Shown: piece by piece, positions 1-12,477 of the stretch
Layout of the letters: every line of letters begins with the position of its first letter
Position numbering within the stretch: position 1 is the first letter of the stretch
From: Erythrophleum ivorense
Lineage: Eukaryota > Streptophyta > Magnoliopsida > Fabales > Fabaceae
Direction of reading: 5' to 3'
Length of the DNA: 64,000 bases
Assembly: GCA_026724425.1 (NCBI GenBank)
Contig: JAIUCV010000009.1
Location: forward strand, 16,131,294-16,195,293
Made by a program: the position numbers and the translations under genes
The notes under the pieces: model-generated
Told to the model about the DNA's origin: nothing
Seen by the model: only the letters and a program-made list of their open reading frames with translations
Databases searched by the model: none

Positions 1-459
1 ACATTCTCATCTGACCTTCCTTATATCCTTGTTAACTGGTTTTTTTCTGTGTTTTACTCTCTTTATTCATTCGAGAGGGCTTATATAACTCTTTGTCTAA
101 ATAACTAATCATTATGCTCTTACTCTTTCCTGTACTATCATCAAAGAGCAACTACCATTGACAACTGGTCAATTCTAGTGGGATGCTAACTATACTCACA
201 ATCTCGATTAACGGAGACATACTATACCACTTACCTTATTTACAATTGTATCTTACCCCTTTTTGAATACATAGTCTAGTATATAGGGATCTCTCTATCC
301 CTCAGTTAAGGCTAATATCTGCTAGGTAGTGGTTTATCTAGCTTTAGCTCTGAAAAGCTACTTTCTTGTTTTCTTCACCCCACATGCTACGCTCATCTAA
401 CAAGGGTATAGTTAGTGGTCTAACTATCTGGGCATAGCCTCGTTGCCTCTAATGGCAAT
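1..459. other. Internal region of the minus-strand retrotransposon, non-coding
   Basis: I see no open frame or recognised motif on either strand here. It is continuous with 3229-4090 once the solo LTR between them is removed, because GCAAT flanks both sides of that LTR. It therefore belongs to the internal or 3' untranslated part of the element. Confidence 0.5.
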
Positions 460-3223
460 TGTGACAACCCTACCTTCTAACTTTTGTGATTATGGTTAAA
501 TATACGATCAATAATTTATTTATCAAGGTTTGAGTGGTTACAATTTATCACATTGTGAAAATATGGAAAAATTTTGAACCTTGATGTTAGGGTCATCACC
601 ATACCACCTTAACAAAACAAAATTTGCATAAAAGAAACCCTACTACCATAAGGGGTTTATGATTCAACCGTCCATCAGTTTCAATACCCAATAACCTCCC
701 ACAAGTGTTCCTATATCATCTCTGACCATTACCATTGAAGTAATTGGGGTTTCTAGATTAAAAAGAGTAGGTTGGGGGCTTGCACCGCGGCCTATACCTT
801 CCTCGCCGTGGCCAAGTTGCTCTCTGGAATCATTGGACAAATTTCACAAATCTCGCTACGGCGAGTTGGACCTTTGCCGCGGCCAGCATACGTGGCGCCG
901 CAGCCGAAATGCTTCTTGGATCTCCCATTCTCCACCCTCACGATTCTCACCTTGGTGTAATATATTTGTGCCGCGGTGAGTTTTGCTTCTGTCCAACCCT
1001 TATTTTATTTCCTCGACTCGCATTGCGGCAGGACATAATGCATCGCGGCGTGTTTTGGTTCTGTTACCCTTCTGGGCGATTTTTTTCACTCTGCGCCGCG
1101 GCGCTCCTCGCCACTGTCACTCCTTGGGCCAATTTTCTTCCCTTGCGCCGCGGCGGGATTGGTTGTGCCACAGTGCCCTTCGGCTCTGTCTCTCATTTGG
1201 CCGCGGCGAAGCCTTCTTAGCCGCGACGAGACTCCCTCCTATGACTATATTACCTAAATTTCACCCCCCACACTCCAATTCTCATCTTAGAAACACTCCA
1301 AGTCCACCTACCCTTCTTTTATGTGAATCTAATGGTGTTTATCTACCCTATTTACCCATCAATCCATCCATTACCATTGCAAAACTTAAATACTACTTCC
1401 TACTTGCCCAACTTGCTCATATTAGCAAATTCATGAATATATGACAGCAAGAACACATGCATTAGTAGCAATTTACATCCCATGCACATTCCATAGAGAT
1501 TCCATTCAACAATAGCTTATGTCCACAATCGAAGCATCACATGACTACAATTCCCATGTGGTAATCCATATCACAATTTCAACAAAACTACATATATAAT
1601 GCTATAAGTTCATACATTAATATTCAACTATAATGAGACTTAAATCCTTAACAGTTACATTTCAATCAAACAAAATATGAACGCCTACACTTGGCAACAT
1701 GAATACATGATAATGCTATGTGAACTAATAACAAAAGTTTATCTCTACTAAATAAGCCAGCCTAAGTGTAGCCTTCTCCCATATGTTGGAGCTCATGGAT
1801 TTTCATCCACTTGCTTCCCTTTATCCTTACCCGAAGAACCTTCACCTGAAATGTTAATCCCATGAAACGGGGTGAGATATAAATCTCAGTAACCAAGGCA
1901 ATTCCATCATATATCCAGTTTAATTAGCATATATGCATGAATCAAAATCAACATCAGAAACATATCCATCATATCAGCAAATGAAACAATTAGGCTATCA
2001 TGATTACTATCCCATACTGGCAATCATATTATCACATGTTAAAGGCCATTAACACCAGGAGAGGCCTGTCCACAACGCCTACTCCCTATTGAGCACAATC
2101 GGGGCTCAGTGCATCTGGGTTTGATCATAACCTGATGCTCGATCGAAGCACATGCATGGGTGGCAGCCGCACCACAGCTCCACCATGGACTCACAAGGTC
2201 CAATCACAATTCAACAAATAGCCAACCAATTCATTCAATATTTCAAATCATTCATATACAGCAACATATGAAATTAAATGAAATATATACATGGAATTGA
2301 TATAAACCCGGTTACCTCACTTGTAGACAAATTTGCAATAGCCGTCACAAATCCCAAATTCGGATTAGAGTGTCCTTCACCAGAAAACTCAATATTCCAC
2401 CCAAAATCCTAAGTAAATTCGTACAAAATTAATACCCATTTTATAAGTCAGCTATGGGGGTCTCAAATTAACAAATGAAGCATCAAAATAGAGGGTTTAA
2501 ACTCACCCAAGGTCAGCCCTAACCTCAACCTACGAATTTCACCAAGAAAATCCCCAAATTCCCACATTTCAGATTTTGGGTAGGGTGAAAATACTCCAAA
2601 TGAAAAACCAATCAGACCAAATTAAAGAGAAAGATGAGGAGATTAAGTTGTATAACTATTACCTTGGCTGAATCTTGCTTTAAATGTGAGAAAATGTAGA
2701 ATTTTTGCCCCAAACCCTAGCCTCCTCTCCAAGCTCCGAATTTCTCTTTGTGTTTTGTGTTTCAGCAAGTGTGAGGAAGAGGCTGATGTATTAGGGTTTT
2801 AGTTAGGTCAAAAATGGGTCATGGGCTGCTCCAAGGTCCATCTCCATTTAGGCTTCAGATTTTTAAGTTGTTGAGCCAGTTTTAAAGTGTTGGGCTGCAG
2901 AATTTTACTGGGCCAGTTTTATGCATTGGGTTGCTAAAGTTTAATTCGGTTTAGGCCAAGTTTGAAGAGTTCAAGAATGTGGGTCTGCACAAGGGTTATT
3001 GGGCTACTTAAAAGAGTCTATACAAGGTGGATTTTGGGCCTCCATCACACTAAATTGGTTTAGGTCTGCACCTAACCCATTGGGCCTCCATTAGCCTCTT
3101 CTCATGATTTATTAGTTTAAGCCTAGATAGAATTTCTATCCCAATTAAATCTCAAACCCATATTAATCATTCTTAATTATCATAATCCATGATTAACACC
3201 TTAATTAATTATGGGGTGTTACA
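460..3223 (-). mobile_element. Solo LTR, 2764 bp, nested in the gag element
   Basis: The segment begins TGTGACAACC and ends GGGGTGTTACA on the plus strand. It is flanked by the 5-bp direct repeat GCAAT (455-459 and 3224-3228), the usual footprint of an LTR-retrotransposon integrase. No internal region or second LTR is present, so this is a solo LTR left by LTR-LTR recombination. The minus sense is inferred from a hairpin motif (1874-1887, TGAGAT/ATCTCA followed by CCCC) that the other LTRs in this window carry in their sense direction. It contains a GC-rich patch at about 770-1230. The open frames in that patch are chance frames of GC-rich DNA. Confidence 0.88.
770..1230. repeat. CpG-rich patch with recurring CCGCGG motifs
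   Basis: Within an otherwise AT-rich LTR, CCGCGG or a one-base variant recurs near 785, 876, 971, 1044, 1095, 1147, 1200 and 1220, in contexts such as GCGCCGCGGCG. Spacing is roughly 50-95 bp. The patch keeps many CpG sites, although methylated plant repeats normally lose CpG by deamination. No protein is supported here. Confidence 0.75.
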
Positions 3224-3228
3224 GCAAT

Positions 3229-4089
3229 AGTATACCAGACTTAGGGAATTTCTAGTCTTTGAGACTAACTGCTTTGTAAAAACTATCCCAAGCTGTCATT
3301 TCACTAAAGAAATATCATACTATAACTGGAGGTTCTCTGTAACTCTGTGGGATCTACTGCGACCCCTAGGTCTACTGCAACCTTTCAGAGCCCTACTAGG
3401 GTCTACTGTGACCCACTATACTATGCTAGGATCTACTGCGATCCATCTCTGGAAGATGTCAAAGCCCAAGACATGCTTACTAAGTCTGGTGATTATCGAT
3501 CATAATTTCTAAAGCTTAACTCAGATGTTTCTCATGCTCTTCACACGATGTGGGTTCTGTATCCTTTGAGCCTATCATACTACTAGGATACTCTTTGATC
3601 ACTAGGATGCTTTTTATGGTTGATGCCATTGTTTGCTATGTACTCAAGTCACATTACTACTGGGTTGGCCAGACCCATTATCATGTAACCATTGTTGCGA
3701 GCAAATCATAATATCAAACACTAATACACAAGCACCTCATGGCCGAGCTCAAAGCCACTACTGCTTGTATATTACAAGTTTCCCAATAATCTAAAGTATT
3801 CTTCTCTTACTTTTCTTTATCTTCTTTACTTCTGTAGGACACTCGGGGAAAAGAGAACTCTTTCTCCACTTTATCCCGGGGTCACTTTACATTGCCCTAC
3901 TATTTTTTTTAATTCGGGCACTATTATGCTAGAAAGGCATTTGTGCCAAGGATTTAATTGGTAAGGAAAAGAATACTAAAACTCCTAACAATTACACTCA
4001 GATCCTGCCTTCTTACATAGTCATGGGACATAAAAAGTAGCTAGCACTCAAATCAAATCAATTAATGAAAATATCAAACAAACATTAAT
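3229..4089 (-). other. Degenerate internal region after gag
   Basis: This stretch lies 3' of gag in element sense, where protease and reverse transcriptase would be expected. No frame longer than about 60 codons and no RT, RNase H or integrase motif is visible. The first 80 or so bases next to gag keep a weak protease-like reading. The rest is unrecognised apart from the short hairpin repeats at 3350-3440. Confidence 0.5.
3350..3440. repeat. Four short hairpin repeats with a TACTGY loop
   Basis: Four copies of the pattern GGRTC-TACTGY-GAYCC lie near 3350, 3369, 3400 and 3430. The third reads GGGTC TACTGT GACCC and the fourth GGATC TACTGC GATCC. Both are perfect 5-bp stems whose middle pair differs in a compensating way (G:C against A:T). 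The first two copies each have one mismatch. Confidence 0.65.
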
Positions 4090-5320
4090 TTTAATAGTAC
4101 CTTGAATTAAACTCGGGGACTCATTCACTTCTTGTTTTGTCAAGGCAAAAATTCTGCCTTGGGTCTGCGGTCTGGGTGCAAGGGCTACCTCCCTCTGAGG
4201 TGCAAGCTGTGTGCAATCTTTGGCTATGTGTCCCGGCTTACCACATCTAAAACATACATTCTGACCGACGTAACATGGTTTATTCCCATGGTTCCTGCCA
4301 CACTAAGCGCAAGCCATTGGCGTGGAACTAACTTTACTAAACTGAGTTGGTTTCCTTCTATTCTTATCTCCCTTGTCCCACTGGCCTTTGCCCTCTCTTT
4401 TGTTGATACCCATAGTGGGTGTCTCCTCACGTGGCCTCTTACTTTCTGGAAAGGGAGGTTTAGCATTCGAGGCGGGATGTATTGTCCTCAAATTTGCCTC
4501 GGTGACTCTACATATCTCCACAAAAAATTCCTAATTCTTTGGGGTACCACTCTATCTCTGATTTCTGGTAAGAGCCCCTTCTCTAGTTTATCCGCTCTCC
4601 ACCTTTCATCGTCATGTTTTTGTAAATAGGAAGAATATCTGGAGAGCTCTACAAATTTTGTCACATATTGATCCACCGACATTCCCTCAGTTTGTCTTAG
4701 GAGTACAAATTCAGACTCTTTCACATCTCAAATAAAACTAGGAAAATACTGCTCGTAGAATACTTGTAAAAATGTTTCCTAGTTGATCAGGAGATTCTTT
4801 GACTTAATGATAGGTTCAGTGCTTCTCCACCAATAGTCTGCCTCTTTCTCTAATTGAAAAATGGCCATCACGACCTTCTGCTCAGATGTGCACTCCATGA
4901 CCCTAAATATCTTCTCTAGCTGCATAATCCAAGCCTCAGCTTTTTCTGTGCTCAACTCACCATCAAAGGTGGGAGGCCCGAACTTTCTAAATTGTGTTAT
5001 GACCTGCCTCATGGAAGGTTGTTCAGGGACTGAAGGCATTTGAGCTGGGGGAGTCTGTGGCATCTGCTGTATCTGGGGCTGTGGGTCTGCTTGAGTCGCC
5101 CCTGAGTGCTCGGAACGATCTGTTTGTTGTAGTGGCTGGGGTGGTGGAGGAGTCGGCCCTCATTATCTCTTTGAGCAAGTCGTTCTTGAAGTTGCATAAT
5201 TATAGCCTACTGCTGATCCAGGCGAGCCATAATGGCCTGAAAGGCTCCAGCCATTGGATCATTAGACTCAGCTTCTACTCGAGTCTCTCTAGAGGGCCTA
5301 CCTCTCCGAGTGTTCACCAT
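4090..5320 (-). pseudogene. Retrotransposon gag polyprotein, degenerate
   Basis: Gag packages the element's RNA into cytoplasmic virus-like particles. The start is the ATG at 5320-5318, which opens with MVNTRRGRPS, a common gypsy gag start. A stop follows after about 37 codons, then several frame changes. The central retrotransposon-gag domain is recognisable at 5063-4779 (FGPPTFDGE, ADYWW) and 4724-4488 (RQTEGMSVDQYVTKF, YSSYLQKHDDERWRADKLEKGL). A CCHC zinc knuckle, CFRCGKPGHIAKDC, lies at about 4256-4215 in another frame. The C-terminal reading ends near 4110 with a sequence typical of the gag-protease junction. At least two frameshifts and two internal stops make it non-functional. The 165-residue plus-strand frame at 4132-4629 is only the antisense of this gene. 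Confidence 0.85.
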
Positions 5321-6338
5321 CTTGAGAATTTTTTAATTAAAAGAAAGAAACACACATTAACATTTATTTATCTATTTATTCTTATCTAATAAGAACAAAT
5401 GGGCAAAGGTGTGATAAGGCATGCTCAATTTATCATATCTAATATCCACATATATTTCCTGTTGCATCTAATTACATCACATTAGTCATAGTCATTACAA
5501 ATCAAAATATCATACGGCTAACTCCGTAAGTCACTTTTCCTAAGTTTTAGGTCATACTTAGTCTGAGCTGCCTATCTCATCCGATCTGTAGCTCACAATA
5601 AGTCCCATTAACTCGCATGGACTTACAATGAACTTAGTACTTCTTAAACTATTCTTATTCTCTTCTGAATCTCTGTCATTCAGTATTTCATAGAGTAGCA
5701 ATCTAGGTTGGAGTCAACGCCTCATAAGCGGCTCTCAACAACCTTATTATTCTTGTGTTTGATATTATCTAAGAGTTCCCTTCTCAGTTTCAACTACTAG
5801 GCCCACTAATCACAAGTTACTTACTGATTTTTTTCGTGACCATTTACTATTCTTTTTCTTTACTTACATTAAAGGTCCCCGCTCTCTGTGCATCAATTGG
5901 CCCTATAGTGGTTCATTTCTTAGGTTAGCCTGAATATGACTAACAAGGCCTTTCATATGACAATACACTCCGCTATAACTAGGAGCTTTTTCTTGAGCTA
6001 TGTGATCCGAGCCTCACCATCTCTGTTTGTAGCCCATCATCAAAGCTGGAGGATTCTACCTCTTGCTTTACTTGTACACATACATAACTAACTACCACCT
6101 CTGGGTTGTCGGGGATCTAAGAGTGTAACTTATAACTCAAACCTCTAGCTTAAGGGAATTGCTTTTTTAGGCTCTTCACATTGTAATATCTGGGTGTCAT
6201 GACTAGGGGGAAATAACTCTCTTAACCCTCACTCTGTGCGGTAGCAGCTTTACCGCATATTGTGCTATCTCACTACTTGCTCCTGCATTGGACAAGACAT
6301 CCTCAAGCCATATACAACATTAGAAAGCCTGGAACTTT
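5321..6338 (-). other. 5' leader of the gag element
   Basis: About 1 kb lies between the primer binding site and the gag start. No coding frame or motif was recognised. A leader of this length is ordinary for plant Ty3/gypsy elements. Confidence 0.5.
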
Positions 6339-6350
6339 GCTCTGATACCA
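6339..6350 (-). promoter_or_regulatory. Primer binding site for initiator tRNA-Met
   Basis: The minus strand reads TGGTATCAGAGC, complementary to the 3' end of plant initiator methionine tRNA, which primes minus-strand DNA synthesis in many plant LTR retrotransposons. It sits four bases inside the LTR end at 6355. This fixes the element's orientation and the LTR boundary. Confidence 0.92.
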
Positions 6351-6354
6351 CAAA

Positions 6355-9300
6355 TGTAATACCTCCCTATATAACGCCTCTCCTACTACTAATGCCTCAT
6401 ATAGGACTTAGAAGAGCCATTGGAAATTTGAACTGATGAAAATTTTCTTCCCCAACATATATTTTCTGAACTTGCTTATACAATTTTACTATTCATTTGG
6501 TCATTCCCATAATATTGTCAAAATTTGAAAACAATCAATTAATTATAAAAAAATCGTATGAGGTTGGTTCAAGGCTCTAATTCAAGCTCTCTAAGTCCTT
6601 TACAAGGGAAAAATACTTACTCAACATAATACATATGAATTCGTATAAAAATGTTCTTACAAATATCGGATGATTTTTACCCCTCCTTCAACATATTATT
6701 GTATTTATATTGATTTGTCCTTACATGAGTGCATGTATCTTTGTATTCTAGGCACGCTAACTATATTCTCTTTACGTAAGAGTCGAGTATATACATGGCT
6801 CTCTATTACATACCTTAGTACCTTACAACACCATAGCATAACTTATACATACAAGAATTCAAGATACATAATTACATGACCAAAATGTGATACATAAAAG
6901 CAAAATCCTCGGTTTATGCCTCCACACCTTTTGCCCTTTCTTTGCCTGAGCTCGAACCTAATATAAGTCACGTTTGGGGTGAGATTATGAAATCTTAGCA
7001 GTAGTAAACCAATCTCATCCACAAGCTAGCATGTAAGTACATAACATAATGCCAATCAAGGTATCACATACTACATAGTGATGCAAGGAATTTCATACAA
7101 GGCCAAGCAATATTCTAGCATACATGTCTCATCGTATAGCATCAATGCCATTCAGTACAACATAATACTCATCATTATACCAACACACAAGCTTAAAGAA
7201 AGAGAAAGGAAAACTACTACCTTAGAAATTTTGCTCCTTAAGCTTTAGGACTCGGCCCACTTACTCTTGGAGTTTCCAAACAATTATCAAACCCTATAAT
7301 CATAATGATAATTCATTAAAATTAACATATGAACCCAAAATTCTAAAGTAATATAGCCCTTTTTAACTTAATAGGACCATTGGAATTGAAAAAATCTATC
7401 TTCTTCCCTTCCGCTTGACTATGGCCGAATAGTATGTATTTCTTGGCCAAAATTTAACAATTTTATTCCATGAGTTTTGGGGGCTTTCTTATAGGTATTC
7501 CTAACTAAAAGCACCCTTTTGAATCCATTGGAAAGGATAAAATTATCAAATTCCAGCCCCAACAACACATTTTTTCATAACACAAGCTAGCTCCGTTTTA
7601 GGTCTGAAAATGAGTTTCTTTGGTTCTAAAAATTCCATAGCCTCTTTCTTTATGTTTTAGGGCATGAAATTTGGTATACATGACTTTAAGACATTGAGAA
7701 AATACCATAAAAATTTTGGGAAAATTCGGACAGTATCTCTCTAACATTTTCATTTTCCCAAAAATTTACAAGCTTTGTGTTTTTCAAGGCTCCAACAAAC
7801 AACAAAATGGATGAGCTCATGTGCCCTCCATAGCCAATATATAAACTCCATTCCTAGGCCTTCATATTCAACATATAAACTCAATTTCTAATGATCCATA
7901 TTCTGTCCAAAAGTGACTCATAACTAGAGTTTAACAAAACTAACTTAAAACATGTGATTTTCAAGTGCAAGGTGGAAAAAGCTTACTCTTTAAGCTTAAT
8001 CCTTGCTTCCTTTACTTTTCTCACTCTAAAATCCTTTCTCTTCCCACTTAGAGCAACATTACACCTTGAAGAAAAGATTAATATGTAGCTGCCCTTTGGA
8101 GAAAATGGTTGGAGGATGGAGAAGATAAAGAAATTTGGTGAAGAATGGTGGTAATTTTGCTTAGTTTCACTTCTTCTCCCACTTTTTCTCCCTCTCTCTC
8201 TCTCTCTTCACGGTTTTCTTTCTTTCTCCCTTGTGTGTGGTGTAAAAATGGTGGAATGGAGGTGAAGAAGATGAATCTAATGAAGTTGAATGGTCATACT
8301 AAATTTGGACCCTTAGATCAACCTTTTCTTAACCTTCTATTCCTTTTTCTTTTGCTTTTCTAATTTCATAACTAAATATCTTTCTCCAAAAATTCTTGGC
8401 CACACACTTGTAAGCCTTTTCTTAGCCCTTAAGTCATGGTTAGTAACCATGGTAATTTTCTTAACTCAACCATGGTCAACTTTTAACTTAACCATAGTTA
8501 GTTTCTAACTTAACCATAGTTAGTTCCTTAAAACCACTAAAATCCTTTTCCTCTTTCTTTTTTCTTCTCTTTTTTTTTTATTTATATTTGGGTTTCATCT
8601 TCTTTAAAACCCTAATTATATCTTCTCTTCTCTTTCGAGCCTTTAGAATTGGCTATTGGGCCTTACAGCTGTCTAAAAATCGGTATCCGGGCCCGATTAA
8701 GGTTTTACAATACAATGCCTACCTTTAGACTTTCTACAATTTATAAATATGATTTCCTCTACTTTCTAGCCATACTGAGCTTGAAACATAAATCAGGACC
8801 CTTAACCTCAATTCTCATAAATTTCGGTGTCAATCGGACACCCGGGTCATATAGGTGTAATTTTCACCGTTCTGTATTATGATTGTGCTATAAAATTTTT
8901 ATTTGCTGCAATTTAATCCTTGCAACTCCTTCAGGATTTCTTAGTTTTTTAGCCATTTCTATTTTTGTAGTTGTTATAACTTCTTTTTTCTATTTTGCTC
9001 ATAATTCCTGATCAACCTAACTAGATCTTGGACAGGATCCCACTCGGCCATCTAGATAACTTGGCTTCATTGGACTTGTCTCATCAATTGGAGTTTAATC
9101 ATGGGTCACGGATTTCTGAGATTCTTGCCCAATTTTTTGATATTCGTGCCTAAACCCACAAATATAGGGTGAAACTATAGTTCCCTAAACTTTCGAGCAA
9201 TTTATACATCTTGCCTTGCTCATAATTTTTTCTTTACATTTTGGTCCCTAACTCCTTTATACTTGACTTCGAAGGCTCTTCGAGACCTTTTTCTGATCTC

Positions 9301-9525
9301 TTTTTTTTTCATCTATTTTAGCCTCAATTTTGGGGCACTTCTAGCCTTGACTCATCATTATTTGTAGTCTAAAAGATTATTTTAATTTTATTAGACCTTA
9401 ATTTACTCTATTTAGGGGACTTCCTTTTGTATCCAATGAATTTTGTACGTTGACGGAGAAACCATATGCTATGTTTCTCGTGTTTCCTTACGTTTTGTTG
9501 AATTTCCAAAAAATCGGATGTTACA
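6355..9525 (-). repeat. 5' LTR of the gag element, 3171 bp
   Basis: The plus strand begins TGTAATACC next to the primer binding site and ends CGGATGTTACA, so the LTR has TG...CA ends. The last 160 bp (about 9360-9525) resemble the corresponding ends of the other large LTRs in the window (16340-16505, 47690-47855 and the inverse of 36118-36280). The shared hairpin motif is at 6981-6996 on the minus strand, followed by CCCC. Because the primer binding site abuts this copy, it also fixes the transcription sense of the related large solo LTRs: they start TGTAACATC and end GGTGTTACA. Confidence 0.82.
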
Positions 9526-12477
9526 TCTTCTCCCCTCATTTAGGTCGACCAAATTCTACCCCAAAACCAAAGAAGAGAGCCAACTCCTAGGTGCACCAAG
9601 AGAAGAAGCTTTAGGGGGAGAAAAGGCAAGGAAAATGTAAGGATTTCTTAGTTTCTCTTTAGCAAATCCATCTTCCTCCACTTTTCCTTCTTTCTCATAG
9701 AATTTTTGATGTATTTGGAATTGTTTTGAGGTTAGACCAAGGAGGAAAAATTCGAATTTGAAGAGTGGAGGCCAAGAAAAGTGAGAAACAAGTAAGAAAA
9801 CAAGAAAAAACAAAGTAAAATCTTCATCCTATGGTAGCTATTCCTCCCCCCTTCTTCTCTTTATTTCGCCCCATATATGTAGCTACAAGAGGGCTTGAAT
9901 TTTGGACAAAAACAAGGATGAATTTTATGAATTTAAGGGAGGAGAATAAGAATATGCAAGGAAATTCAAGTACAAGCCATTAATTTTCAAGATAACAAAC
10001 CTAGGGTTTCATGAGCTCTCTTGAAAATCTAATTTGATATAATTATTCCTAGGCATAAATAAATGTTTAAATGAGCTCTCAAGATCCTTAGAAGTCTCCT
10101 CATGTGCTTCCTCCATCAAGAAAACAAAGCAAAGTCCATGAAGGGCATTATGCTTCATTATCTTGGCCTAAGAGGGTTGGCATACCTAGGGAGAGTTTTA
10201 AATTTTTTCAAGCCCATTTTTGAGTCATATATGATGAATGAAAATGATAAAAAACCTTGAAAAAAATTTAGGAGGCCTAGAGAATGAATTGGTGTCTTAG
10301 GTTCCATAATATAACCTAAAGAAGCAGTATGTAGTTAGGCTTTTTGTTTTAATTGTATGATGACTCCAAGAGGCTTAAAAAGAGTCAAGAATCATATATA
10401 AAAGGAAAGAATGGAGCCTAGAACTCATTTAATGAGTGTTACTTCATTAGGTGCATTCTTGGAACCATAAAGAGATTAACAGACTAAGTTAGTATTTAAG
10501 GAAGATGTGTGGCCTTGGAATTAATTTCATGAACTTAATTGGTACCCATAAATTGTGTTTAGGCCAAGAGAAACCAATCTCACACCTTTATGTGTGTGAG
10601 GCCGAGGAAGGGAGCATTGTTTCAAGGAGAAAAGTGTGTGGTTGCATCCAAGGTAGCTCTCTTCACCTTTTCTCATGCATAAATGTATGCTTACATTGCC
10701 TTTGAATGTGTGTATACATGTTTTGAGCTATGAAAAATATTTTAGCATGAACTCTTATTTCATGGTACCATGATGATGTTTTATGCATGCAAATGATGCT
10801 TTATGTGCTTGCCTTAGTTTGTTTGAGTGTGGAGAAGTCAAGAACTCTCTAGCCATGGTGAGGATGAGCCAAGAACTTTTGAAATTGGTTGAAATAAAGT
10901 AAAGAGTCTCCCAAGAGTAAGGTTGACTCTCAAGAGTAAGGTTAAGTCAAAAACCTCTTAAAGAATGGGTGAGGTAAGTCCAAAATCCATAAGTGAATGG
11001 ATGAAGTTAATCCACTTACTTGGCAAGCCTATGTATGCTATGTATGACTTGTTCAAATGCCAAGAATGCTTCTTGAATGATTGCACACTCTATAATACTC
11101 ATACATGCATTTTGAAGACTTGTTTGCATCTTTTATGGGTGATTGAAAAAGAGATAAGCTATTGGGACTTTTTGAATCTCATTCCCTCCTCTCCAATGTT
11201 CTAACATGCTAGGTAGACCAAGAGAATAAGGAAATAGGAGCCAACTACTTGAGAGATGAGAGCATGACATCAAAGTGTATAGATTTGGTTTCTTTAAGGG
11301 CATATGAATGGCAAATATTGTAATCTATTGTTGTATATGTCCTATGATATTATGAACATGTATAATTATGTTAATGTATTATGTACAAATGAAGTTTAAG
11401 GTTATATGTATGGAAATGTGCATTTTGGACATATAGTGGCAAAACTAGCATTATGGTAATGTATGTAATAATGGAAGTGGAAAGGCCAAATTGAGATATA
11501 TGAGATTTGGAACTATTTGGGTAGTTCATACAAGTCATATTCATGCTTTTAAACTTGCCCAAGAGGTACCAAATATCAAAGGAGACCATTTGGACACAAT
11601 TGGTATCTTATATGGAGCAAAATTGATCACATTGGAAACCTATACCACTTTTTATCCAAATGAGCTCTTCTTAGTCTAAAATTTGGCATGCATCTAGAGC
11701 TTGTTGAGAGTTTTTAGGGAAGCTAAAGTGTAGAAGTTTTGGAGGTCTATGGAATATTTGATGAATTTTCAAAGTTGGAAAATTTTTTGAAATTGGTTCA
11801 ATGTACTATTCATTCTGATCCGAATTTAAATTGTCATTCATGGAGCAAATGATATCCAATTGCCACAAAATTTTATAGGGTGAAACTAGACATTTCCAGT
11901 GACTTGTGTCAACTAGAAGCACCTCATTTGGATGTCTAGAGAGAGATATATAAATTTTTGAAATTTCTATCCAGTATCAAGCATCCAAACAGACCTAGGT
12001 TACTATTTTATTAGTTTTCGAGTCTTGGACGTACCTAAACTGAACTAAAGTTATTTTTTTTCTCTAGTTAACATCCTTAGTTTTCTAGATTGATATTATT
12101 TGTATTGATTAGATTTTTGTGGAATTAATTGGATATTTTTAAAGTTCATAGTAGAAACCTATATCAGTACCAGTAGTCAGTTAGACCTCTGCACCTTTTT
12201 GAATGTCAAGAATCTCATGTGTAATGTTTCATGGCCTAGATATATTTTTATCATAAATTAGAAATCTTTAGCTTTCTAGAATGATAAAGAATGCATGATT
12301 TTAATTTTTCTAGAATTAGTTATGATTTTTCAAAATTTGTGACAGAAAGTGAGAATTTCTAGCCGAGGCTACATCATGAAATTTTGTACGTCTCTTGCCT
12401 TACACGAGTTCTAGGCCACTTTTGATGATGGATTTGAGTTATATCTATATAATTAAATATGAGAATATGATACATGA
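9526..12477 (+). mobile_element. Large LTR copy 1, main segment
   Basis: The sequence resumes inside the large-LTR family at the position matching about 36700 of the complete copy 36118-39977, then runs collinearly to the point equivalent to about 39815. The first 580 bp or so are missing and are predicted to lie beyond the left edge, on the other side of the gag element that interrupts it. The 3' remainder is 20598-20757. The small frames inside (for example at 10505 and 10965) are not conserved between LTR copies and do not code. Confidence 0.82.

Larger units (their letters stand above)
1..9525 (-). mobile_element. Ty3/gypsy-type LTR retrotransposon with gag but no visible pol, left end outside window
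   Basis: Read on the minus strand, the order is 5' LTR (9525-6355), a 4-nt spacer, a primer binding site (6350-6339), about 1 kb of leader, a decayed gag (5320 to about 4090), and then about 1.3 kb of internal sequence that runs off the left edge, interrupted by a solo LTR at 460-3223. No reverse transcriptase, RNase H or integrase similarity is visible after gag. A short stretch near 4000-4090 resembles the start of a protease and then the similarity stops. The matching 3' LTR must lie left of base 1. The base after the 5' LTR falls inside another large LTR (copy 1), so this element is an insertion into it. The absence of pol may be a deletion or may mean a non-autonomous gag-only element. 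Confidence 0.8.

Noticed and set aside
780..1444. Two overlapping frames of about 150 residues in the left part
   Set aside because: They lie in the GC-rich patch of a solo LTR, where stop codons are rare by composition, and show no domain or conserved start context.
4132..4629. 165-residue open frame on the plus strand
   Set aside because: It is the exact antisense of the gag gene and zinc knuckle on the minus strand and has no family signature of its own.
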